Position numbers and translations under genes: made by a program
Assembly (NCBI GenBank): GCA_900323505.1
Contig: OOIN01000005.1
Span: 868,001-932,000, forward strand
Length of the DNA: 64,000 bases
Reading direction: 5' to 3'
DNA from: Ustilago trichophora
Lineage: Eukaryota; Basidiomycota; Ustilaginomycetes; Ustilaginales; Ustilaginaceae
Shown: one piece after another, positions 29,710 to 38,471 of the stretch
Position numbering within the stretch: position 1 is the first letter of the stretch
Layout of the letters: every line of letters begins with the position of its first letter
Notes under the pieces: model-generated
Told to the model about the DNA's origin: nothing
Seen by the model: only the letters and a program-made list of their open reading frames with translations
Databases searched by the model: none

Positions 29710-31222
29710 CTAGAAATTTTTCTCCCAAACTTTTCTTCCCAATACCCAAGTTTCTTTGACCTGTCCGGTTGATTTATCCAACCTTACGAGATCTGCGTCG
29801 CAACCGGCGGTTAGGAATCCCTTTACGTTTTCAAGACCTAGCATTTTGGCCGGATTACTGCTTGCACAGTAGGCAGCTGTGTGGATTGGGATGTTTGCGT
29901 AACGTGCTAGATTTGTGACGCAATCCGAGATGGGGACTACGCTTCCTGCCAAGGTGTCTGTGTTTTGGAGGGTGACTTTGTTTCCGATTTTGACGACGTT
30001 TTGATTTTCACGCCAGGGGTAGATTCCGTCGGGTTTAGAAGGGTCCATCCAGGGCATTGCGTCGGAGACTAGGATGCATCCTGAGGGATGGGAGGAGTAG
30101 GCCATACGGACGGAACAGGGATGCGAATGATGGCCGTCTGCAATCAAGCCATAGTAGGGGCGCGGTTTGCGTCTTGTCAGCATACCTTGGTGTGACGATG
30201 GTGGTGTTGTCGAGCTTCCGTCAGGGTGCATTTTAGACGCTTTCATCGAGATGCTAGAAGGGATTGGGGTGGACTCGAAGCTAAGATCCGTCTCTGAATC
30301 ACCCAACAATCCAATCACACCAGGATCTCGATGATTGAAGCTACCCATAGCGTTGAAAAGATGAGTGATGAATCTCGCCCCTGCCTCTTTTGCCGCCAAA
30401 GCCGTGTCGATATCGCTTGCGGTATGACCGATGGAAACGGTAACACCTCTCTTGACGAGTTCTGGGATGGCGGATAAGATGCCTTCCACCTCGGGAGCCA
30501 AAGTGAGCAATTTGACTGCCGGATAGGGCATGTCAAGGCCTCCTGGACCAGTACCGTATACAGAATCCAGATCTGCGGTCGAGTTCGGCGCGGTTCGGAT
30601 AAGCGAGGAGCAATGCGCACCTTTTTTATGAGGAGACAGGAAAGGTCCTTCGCAATGATAGCCCAAGGATGTGGCTTGATTTGGTTTCGCTCGAGGTGCC
30701 AATAAAGGCAGAATCTGTATTTGGCACATAACAAACAACACTTGTCAGCATCTTGTTCCTCTGCTTCTTGTACGATTTGTTGATATGTCAGCGTCGGAAC
30801 CAGTAAGGGAAATTCACCTTGCGATAGCTCTCGGCCACCTGGGTTATGATGGTAGGTACAAAGCTCGTGACACCCGTCTCTACCACTTTTCTTGCAAACT
30901 CGTCCAAGTTTTCCAAGTATCTTTCCCCCGTTGTGTCTTCCTCTTTGAGATCGGAGAAATCCACTCCATATCCTCCGTTGATCTGAACATCGATGAATCC
31001 AGGAACGAGATAGTCTCCTTCTAAATCAATGGTGGTGCTGAATGCGGTGAGTTGGTCAAAAAATGCCGATTGACCATCGACGATTTTACCGCTCACAGGA
31101 TCGACATGCAAGGAATAAGTTGTGGGATCAAGCGGAAGCGATCCATCTGGAAGGAGGGCTTGACAGTTGGTGAATCGTAACAGGCCCGATGAGGGGTGGG
31201 GGAGGGTGGTTGAGGTTGGCAT
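29710..31222 (-). CDS. DAC1: N-acetylglucosamine-6-phosphate deacetylase
   Basis: Removes acetate from GlcNAc-6-P to give glucosamine-6-P, the second step of GlcNAc catabolism. Exons 30818-31222 and 29710-30714 (GTGAAT donor, CAG acceptor, phase 0) give 469 residues. Signatures of the NagA amidohydrolase fold: LVPGFIDVQINGGYGVDF, GYHCEGPFLSPHKKGAH (metal-binding Glu and His), VSIGHTASD, THLFNAMGSFNHRDPG, LIADGHHSHP (metal His) and LVSDAMPW (catalytic Asp). A Ser/Thr-rich insertion lies before LIADGHH. It is the left gene of a GlcNAc island with a DUF3605 gene, a GlcNAc kinase and a GlcN-6-P deaminase, and is divergent from the DUF3605 gene. A TACAGTAC copy is 146 bp upstream. Confidence 0.94.
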
Positions 31223-32458
31223 CGCTCAAACAATCTAGAAGTTGGATGCGCGTTGTAGTTTTGCGTTGGTGATTGAAGGGTAAGTTCGATGATGGTGTTC
31301 ACGATCAAGAAAAGAGTGTTGTAGAAAGGAGGTGGTGGGATAGTTTTATTGAAACAGTCCCACTTTCTACAGTACACACATATACACCACAGCATCAAGC
31401 AGACTCGAAAGCGTTACGACTTGATAGATACTTTTTTTTCTCTTTTTGGGTGGCCGGAGAATCCCCCGTGTGTGAGTCTTGTATTCCTGGTTCTTGGGCT
31501 TGCCGGTAATAACGTTGTTGTGGGCTAGTTGTGGAGGAGCTCGGCAACCTTGCCTTGTCCTTTGCTGCTGTCGGCAACGGTGGTGTGCACTGTATAGCCA
31601 AAGGAAGAAGCAAGCCGACCTTCGCTCACAGCTCATACACTCTGTGGGGGGGGGAGCGCGAGACAAGCTTGGTCATCGGTGAAAATTCCGAGCTCACCCA
31701 TCGGCGGTCTCGGACCGACGTCACCGACACCGCTATTCTACCTCGAAATTTTTTCGGCGGGTGGGAACAATGCGCGGAACCTGACACCTGCACAAGCATC
31801 TGCCACCTCTCTGTCGTTCTCTCTCTCTCTCCCTCCCTCTCTCTCTCTCCCACAGACAGACTACAGACATACAGTTGGATTTGGCTGCCGAATACTCTCA
31901 GCCCTCTTGGCATTATCTTTGTCTTGTTCTTCTTTTGAGTTTCCTGTTGGCGCTCAAAGAGAAGCTTGGTGCGACGGAAAGAGATCTTGCTAGAGTGGCA
32001 ACGGGAACGTGCTTGTCACAAGCCTTCTTGTCTCGCCTTTTTTACTGGAGTCGAGTTTTCATGATACAACGCGATAGATTTGCTGTGAAATGTGTCGTGG
32101 GAAGATGAAGTGCAGACGAATGTGTGTACCCTCTATTGAGAGGCTAAGAGGCTAAATCCGAGGTTGGCTTATCAGTTTTCGAAGCACGTCTGTGATTTCA
32201 TGTGAAGCAGGAGGGGTTGCAGAACGTGCTGTGATTTGCTTTGCCCGAATAGGCTTGAGGTTACATTCCGTTCCGCAATCACTTCTTCTCTCCCCACGCA
32301 GAAGCGCAGTACTGTTCAAGCTGAGCTTTCCACATCCAGATCCACAAGCTCCATTGCCATCTGACAAGTCGTTATTAGCAACCATCACTACAACCACTCC
32401 ATCAACACCATCTCACACCTTCTTCCGTGTTGTAGAACAGACAAGATCGAGATTTACC
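31223..32458. promoter_or_regulatory. divergent deacetylase / DUF3605-gene upstream region
   Basis: 1.2 kb between two divergent genes of the GlcNAc island. Contains TACAGTAC (31368-31375), a G-run at about 31646-31654, and a long CT-rich tract (about 31818-31852). It probably holds the control elements of both genes, but no known binding site was recognised. Confidence 0.45.
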
Positions 32459-33364
32459 ATGATCGTCACCTCGAAAACTCTTTCAGCTACAAGCGCACCA
32501 AGTGCCAAATCTATCTCGTCACAGCTCACCTTGCGAGGTACACGAGATGGCGATCTGGCAGCTACTCTCCTCTCCCACAATCCTTCCTCTTCCAACACAA
32601 CTTTAACCACAAGCCATCCAAGTGGCACTAAACCAGAACGTACCCCTCTATTCACCTGGGCCCAACTACAAACCATCATCTCGAGTGGCAATCTTCAACT
32701 ACTTTCCCGCCATCCACAAGATCTTAGAGAATACTTTGCCTGGATGGACAGCGTCAAACTTAGCTATGGTAGCGTAACCAATTTTTTACTCTGCGAGCGA
32801 TTTACTGCGAGTAAGCTTTTGGAAAAAGCAAAAGCTTCTTCTTGTTGCACTTCAAAATCTGCAAGTGATTGCACCAAAGAGGGTAAAGATAGATGTTTCA
32901 GGAGCTATTTTAAACAAGGTGTAGATTGTCAGATCCTAGTCAATGATTGGCCGTATTCGGTACCGGAGGGGGTAGTTCATCATGTGGTATGGTCTTATTT
33001 ACCTATATTGCATCGAGATTTGGTTTCAAAGCCCAACGATTCAGATGTAGAAAGTATTGCGTGGAATGTTGTTGCCAAGAGAGGATTATGCGGTACCATC
33101 TCCCCTGATACGGGGCTCAAAATTCCTTCCCTCCAAGATCACATATCTCACCTATCCGATCTCAAACTCTCTCTAACTGGGAAAGATCAACACCTGCAGA
33201 ACAAAGTAGAAGAAACACTCAGGGAGGCATGTCAGGAACTAGTCCGATTCATTCGAGATCATTGGGATATGGAAAGGTGCGAAGCGGCATTCTTTGCAAA
33301 TCCACCAAGCTTGCAAAGCGTTCCTTCGTTGGCACATTTTCATGTGCTGATCAAGCACATCTAG
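32459..33364 (+). CDS. DUF3605 / GlcNAc-induced protein 1 family protein
   Basis: 301 residues. The C-terminal two thirds match the fungal DUF3605 family: FTWAQLQTIISSGNLQLLSRHP near the start, LVNDWPYSVPEGVVHHVVWSYLPI in the middle and EAAFFANPPSLQSVPSLAHFHVLIK at the end. In databases this family is often named N-acetylglucosamine-induced protein 1 after Candida albicans GIG1; I recall this and have not checked it. Its position inside a GlcNAc gene island strengthens the link. The biochemical function is not known. Start at 32459 was chosen because the longer upstream open frame has no family character. A cysteine-rich loop (SSCCTSKSASDC) is an unusual local insertion. Confidence 0.83.
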   Translation: MIVTSKTLSATSAPSAKSISSQLTLRGTRDGDLAATLLSHNPSSSNTTLTTSHPSGTKPERTPLFTWAQLQTIISSGNLQLLSRHPQDLREYFAWMDSVKLSYGSVTNFLLCERFTASKLLEKAKASSCCTSKSASDCTKEGKDRCFRSYFKQGVDCQILVNDWPYSVPEGVVHHVVWSYLPILHRDLVSKPNDSDVESIAWNVVAKRGLCGTISPDTGLKIPSLQDHISHLSDLKLSLTGKDQHLQNKVEETLREACQELVRFIRDHWDMERCEAAFFANPPSLQSVPSLAHFHVLIKHI

Positions 33365-33805
33365 CTTGGTTTGAATCCCCCTTTTTGTTGCTTGCTGTTT
33401 GGACAAGGCCCGCAGAGGATACTGTTCGTGGCCTTCTTTTTCTTCTTGTTATGTATTAGATATATAGATACGTTGTCTGCATGGATTGCATTTTGGTGGT
33501 AGAATAAGAATAAAGAAACTACGGAATCGTCGGCCAAATCAGCATAGAAAAAAACAGAAATGATGTGCAGTTGAAGTTCGGCGGGTGCTCTGTTGGAGTA
33601 CACGGGACGCTTCTCCTACCAGGCTCCATTGAACGCACAGTTCACACTACTGTTTATACCGCGCTGCTCCCATCTCTCATTCGAACGCTCAAATTCGCAT
33701 TCAGCACAAACTTGGACACAACCACAAAGTATCATTGTTTTGGAACGAATGCCAAAGTCCGTATGCTTGATCTTCATTCAACCGCCCATCCCTTTTACAA
33801 CAAGA
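33365..33805. other. convergent 3' flanks
   Basis: 441 bp between the convergent DUF3605 and kinase genes. No gene or element recognised. Confidence 0.45.
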
Positions 33806-35101
33806 TCAATCCGAGCAGCTGCCAATCCCTAAAAACCTCTGTGCCAAATAGCCAGCCGCCTCGTGAGCCGGACTCTTTACCACATGGATGCTCTTAAACG
33901 CCATCCTACCCTGTTCTTGCCACATCTGCTTCAACAGTTGCAAAAATTGGACGTTGGACCACAGCCCGCCTCCCAGAACTAGTGTGCTTTTCTCTGGCAA
34001 AATGCGGTCTTTGGGCTGACAGAGCTTCAGGATGCTATCCATGCATTCGGCCACGGCTTGGTGGAGGAGTTGCGTGGCTAGTTCTTTGCCGGTGCGACCG
34101 TTGTGTTCGAACGCGTACTCGAAGACGACACGGGTGGTTTCGGCAAGCCAGCGTTTACGAGCGTCTTCGGCTAAAAAGAAGTTGCCTCCGGTTGCGCAAA
34201 CTCGATCGCGGTAAGCAGCCGAGATGAGTTCGATGGGTGTTTCGACGTCTAAAGCTTTCAGGACGGCGGATTCAAAGTTGGTGAGGGGCAAAGAGGTGAA
34301 CTGACGCTCTTCTTCACGGGTCAACATGAGTTGGATTGTGGAGAGACCTATTGACCAACCCGAACCTCTGTCGCCCAAGAGATAACCCCAACCACCAGTT
34401 TTGGATACGGTGGTGAGACCGGGCAGATCTTCATTCTCGCTTCCTGCTGCGTCTGCGATGGTTTGTGATGAAGAAGAGGTGCGTTGGAATGCAAAGCCTG
34501 CACTGCCCGTGCCGGCGATGAGACAGACACAGGATTGGGTGCTGGGATCGCGCAACATGGGTGCCGAGAGGAGGACTGCATCATTAGTGATCCAGATGGG
34601 TGTCGAGTCGTCGGCGAGGTGATAATCCTGAAGCAACTGCGAGAGTTGCTGTCTGTAGTTGCCGATGACGGCAGAGGATGACAAGCCGGCAGAGCCGATC
34701 CAGATGGCGCGTACCCGAGGTCTGCAAATGTTGCTGTTGTTGTCGCTGCTTGCTGTCGGGCGGGATAGAGCGTCGCCATCTCCATCGGCAGAGGAAGAGT
34801 CGTTGTCGGACAAGGAGAGAGGTGGAGTGGTGATGCCTTCAGCCTCACCAGCTTCGATGAGGTCAAAGAAGGTACCGAAGCCAGCGGATATCAGAGCATC
34901 GCGAACCGCTCTAAGGATGACCTGGCTGGCTGCTTCGAGGCCCAAGGTTGCACAGTTGCCGCAACCTGCTTGACCGACGAAAGTTTCTTTAGAGTCGACA
35001 GAGGCGGCAACGGCGAGGGTCTTTGTTCCACCAGCATCAACGCAGAGGACGACATCGCCAGAGCGGGGTGGCTCTATTGGTGATGATGGGCCTGCCTCCA
35101 T
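33806..35101 (-). CDS. N-acetylglucosamine kinase (BadF/NAGK type)
   Basis: 431-residue member of the BadF/BadG/BcrA/BcrD ATPase family that includes mammalian NAGK. The ASKHA nucleotide-binding motifs are all present: phosphate-1 CVDAGGTKTLA, a GSAGLSS strand, WITNDAVLL (catalytic Asp), phosphate-2 IAGTGSAGFAF, GGWGYLLGDRGSGWSIG and the adenosine motif LVLGGGLWSN. An Asp/Ser-rich insertion (about 92-125) is extra. Expected reaction: ATP + GlcNAc to GlcNAc-6-P, feeding the deacetylase next door. Candida and some ascomycetes use a hexokinase-fold enzyme for this step, so this is a different solution. MurNAc or other amino-sugar kinases share the fold, but the neighbours favour GlcNAc. Confidence 0.85.
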   Translation of the reverse strand: MEAGPSSPIEPPRSGDVVLCVDAGGTKTLAVAASVDSKETFVGQAGCGNCATLGLEAASQVILRAVRDALISAGFGTFFDLIEAGEAEGITTPPLSLSDNDSSSADGDGDALSRPTASSDNNSNICRPRVRAIWIGSAGLSSSAVIGNYRQQLSQLLQDYHLADDSTPIWITNDAVLLSAPMLRDPSTQSCVCLIAGTGSAGFAFQRTSSSSQTIADAAGSENEDLPGLTTVSKTGGWGYLLGDRGSGWSIGLSTIQLMLTREEERQFTSLPLTNFESAVLKALDVETPIELISAAYRDRVCATGGNFFLAEDARKRWLAETTRVVFEYAFEHNGRTGKELATQLLHQAVAECMDSILKLCQPKDRILPEKSTLVLGGGLWSNVQFLQLLKQMWQEQGRMAFKSIHVVKSPAHEAAGYLAQRFLGIGSCSD

Positions 35102-36437
35102 CGTATGTGATGATATGCTGCTGACGCTATTGATAATGACGGCGTCGATGGTGAGTTGGAATGATCTCGAGCAAACGAGATAGATGCGGTGTGGATTCTT
35201 GGTCTGATGGGGTTGATGTTGTGTCGGTGCTTGTATGTATACAAGGCAGAAGACTGACGAAAGACCGGAATCAAGTGCCGAGCGAATCGAAAGAAGAGTC
35301 GTTACTGGATCATTAATGTAGGGGCAGAGAGAGCAGACCTGGGCGATTGATAAGAAGTGCCGATCTACTTGGCTCGTGTGTTACAGTCAAGAAGATGGGA
35401 GGCAAGAGATGCAAGATGTTTGTGCGTGGTGTGCGTGAAGGGGGATCGACAAAGAGCCAAGAAAAGGGTGGTAGGGAACGCGGCGGGGTGTAGCGTGGAT
35501 CAATCGTGCGGACCGGATGGATAGGGCCGATTTAGGAGCAGGGTCGAGAGATGGAAGGCACGCCGAGGGCGCCGAGATGGGAGCGATGTGCTGTATGGAG
35601 AGTGTGTACAGTAGGTGTATACGTTAATCTGATGGTACCTGGTGGAAATGAGCGACCGGCGAAGCGCATGGATAGGCAAAGAGTTGCAGCAACGGTGGGT
35701 AGCAACGAACAATCCCAAATGATCTTGGATGCGATGCGACGAGAGATGAGAAACGGTGATGTGTGTAGAGTGGATGACCTCAACAGAGCGAGCGAGGGAC
35801 AGAGAAAGAGTGTTGGACTAACACTGTGCTGCTGCACTGGATAAATTAATTGATTGTCTGGCTAAACAACACCAAAAGACGGTGTCCATCGGCGGCCGGA
35901 GCGACCGACGAACGCGCACTTTTGAAGACGCACAGCACAGTGCAGCAGCGCCACCTCCGTTTTTTTATTTATTTATTTGATTGCTTGGGCTGCTTGCTTG
36001 CTCGCTTCAATCAATCCATATTTTCTTTTTAATCGAATTTTCGAATCAGAGAGTGCAATTCTGGAGCAGCAAGCAAAAGGTTCGAATTTGCGGGACAATC
36101 TCTCCGCACTTTTTTTTTCTTTTTTTCTTTTGTTTCGTTTGGCCTCCTGAGATCCGTCGGTTTATTCGCTGTCAACCACAATTGTCAGTCTTAGCGTAAC
36201 GCACTCTGTCAAGCCGATTATTCTTTATACTCTTTTTGCCAACGCTGGCAAGCAACAGATCGTCGCTGTTGGTACAACGACGTCTCATTGTCAAGCCAGC
36301 ACTGTGCTGTAAGGTTGGAAAAACTGACGTGCTCACAAGAGCCAATTATGGATGCAGCGGAACCACGCGCCGAGCTGCAAACGTATGTGCATTCAGCTCA
36401 GCTCGGTTCTTGTTCGGCCAACTCGTGACGTGTTGCG

Positions 36438-36458
36438 GAGAGAGAGAGAGAGAGAGAG
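36438..36458. repeat. GA microsatellite
   Basis: GA dinucleotide run within the kinase/deaminase intergenic region, extended by GGGAGGGAG. Confidence 0.75.
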
Positions 36459-37185
36459 GGAGGGAGAAGCAAGCGTGGGCGTGGGCAGCCCGGCGAATTT
36501 TGGTCTGATAGATCCGCCGATGTCCACCGTTACCGCATCCTTGCACAAGCGGTGTGACAGAGTCAAGTTGTTCTGTTCTGCTTTGTATCGGCCGATGCTT
36601 GTCCATTGTGTCCCAGGGTTGGGTGGAGCTGTCGATCCTGTACAGTACAATACTCCCACTCGATTATGGAGAGGAAAGCGGGGTTTGTCCTAGAATCAGA
36701 TTTCCGAGTCAGCAGACAGCGTGCAGTACGGTCCTCCATTCAAAGTCTCGCTGTTTTCGGCGGATGGAAAAAATCGACCGCAAAAAGGTCACCGTCCATC
36801 TCCAGAACCGGTCAACTTTTGGCCATCCGCTCTAATACCTTTATCTCGCTCCCTCGGCCCGATACCGCCGACCACCACATCACACTTTAAACCTTGTTTG
36901 CTCCACGTTGCCCTCGTAACTCCTGTCAAGCTCTGCCTGCTTTCTCAGCTTCCCGAGACTGGAGTTCCCAACCATGCCGTGATTGTACCCCGGCCTCGGT
37001 TCTCGATCTCTTGCCTAATGCCGTGGGACGGAATTCAGATCTCATTTTGCTTGCTCCGTTAAGGCCAGCTCCTCGGGCTTTTTCCAAGGCCTGTGCTGAC
37101 TCTGAGTGTGAGAGAGAAGAGGGTGATGCTTGGACCCACACGGCTATCGGTCCGGCGAGTTAGGTGGGATTGCATACATCCCATC

Positions 37186-37193
37186 CTATATAG
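37186..37193 (+). promoter_or_regulatory. TATA-like element of the deaminase gene
   Basis: CTATATAG 110 bp upstream of the deaminase ATG at 37304, followed by a leader containing CT-rich sequence. Confidence 0.4.
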
Positions 37194-37303
37194 TGTTTAG
37201 CTGGATTTGAAAGAGACAACAAGCTTCTCTTGGTAGCTACTCCACCTTTGCTCTCGACCACAACCATCATCTCAAACACTTGCTTATATCCAACTCTGCA
37301 AAA

Positions 37304-38276
37304 ATGCGTTACATCATCCGAGACGACAAGGCCGCTGTTGGCAAATATGCAAGTCTCTCTCTTGCCACATTGGTGTCTTGCACTGCATTTGATCGAGCCA
37401 ATTTCTAACTTTGCCATCTCAACCCTCAATCTCCACTGCAAACAGGTCGGCGAGTATGTCGCCAAGCGCATCAACGCACACTTTGAAGTCACCGACCGAC
37501 CCTTTGTCCTTGGCTGCCCTACCGGATCTTCACCCCTTGACACCTACAAGACCCTCATTCAGATCCACAGAGAGGGCCGTGTCTCGTTCAAAAATGTCAT
37601 CACCTTCAACATGGACGAGTACGTTGCTCTGCCCAAATCGCACCCGGAATCCTATCACTCGTTCATGTGGAACAACTTTTTCTCCCACATCGATATTCAG
37701 CCTCAGAACGTCCACATTTTGGACGGCAATGCGCCTGATCTGGTGGCGGAGTGCAACGAGTACGAGGCCAAGATCCAGGCTGTAGGCGGGATTGATCTTT
37801 TCATGGCTGGTGTAGGATCGGATGGTCACATTGCTTTCAACGAGCCCGGTTCGTCACTCGCCTCGCGCACTAGGATCAAGACCCTCGCCTACGACACTGT
37901 GCTGGACAACTCGAGATTCTTCGACAATGACCCGCTCAAGGTGCCCCGCATGGCGCTCACCGTCGGTGTTCAAACCGTCATGGACGCCAGGGAGATCTTG
38001 GTCATCATTGTTGGTCAACACAAGGCTCACGCTTTGGCAAAGTGCGTAGAGGAGGGTGTCAACCACATGAACACTGTCTCTTGCATTCAGCTCCACCCCA
38101 ACGCTCTTCTCGTTTCCGATGAGGACGCTACCTCCGAGCTTCGTGTGAGGACCGTCAGGTACTTCAAGGGAATCGAACGCGCACAGGAGGAAATCGAGAA
38201 GCTCTACGGTCTTCACGGCCATAAAAAGACCCCTAGCAGCAACGGGAGCCCAGTCGTTGGCGGCACTATCAACTGA
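37304..38276 (+). CDS. NAG1: glucosamine-6-phosphate deaminase/isomerase
   Basis: Converts glucosamine-6-P to fructose-6-P plus ammonia, the last step of GlcNAc catabolism. Exons 37304-37348 and 37446-38276 give 291 residues. The intron is of the GC-AG class: TAT then GCAAGT at 37349, a TTCTAACT branch site and CAG at 37443-37445. Splicing joins KY to VGEYVAKRI in phase 0. Key residues fall at the bacterial NagB numbering: Asp72 in FNMDEY, Asp141, His143 and Glu148 in [19 protein letters not shown] near residue 40 binds the phosphate, and [14 protein letters not shown] is the conserved lid-side segment. The C-terminal tail after residue 270 is Ser/Gly-rich and poorly conserved. The gene completes the pathway begun by the neighbouring kinase and deacetylase. 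Confidence 0.95.
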
Positions 38277-38471
38277 TTCTTCTTTGTCTGCAACGTCTCA
38301 AATCTCTGTATATACATACCCCACTTTGCTCAGTGCTATTGTACTTGTCATATTCTTCCGGCTCGATGCATTCTTTGTGGATGAGAGGAAGCTGCGATAC
38401 CGAATGCTCGTACATGTACTAGCAAGATTTTGAGTCAGAGTATATTACAAGTGAATCAGAGGAGTGTCAGC

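Larger units (their letters stand above)
35102..37303. promoter_or_regulatory. long divergent kinase / deaminase upstream region
   Basis: 2.2 kb, the longest gene-free stretch here, between two divergent GlcNAc genes. Contains GTGTACAGTAG (35604-35614), CTGTACAGTACA (36638-36649), a TTTA run at about 35963-35979, T-runs at about 36110-36132, a (GA)n microsatellite at about 36438-36458 and a CTATATAG at 37186-37193 before the deaminase ATG. No coding sequence supported. Confidence 0.45.
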
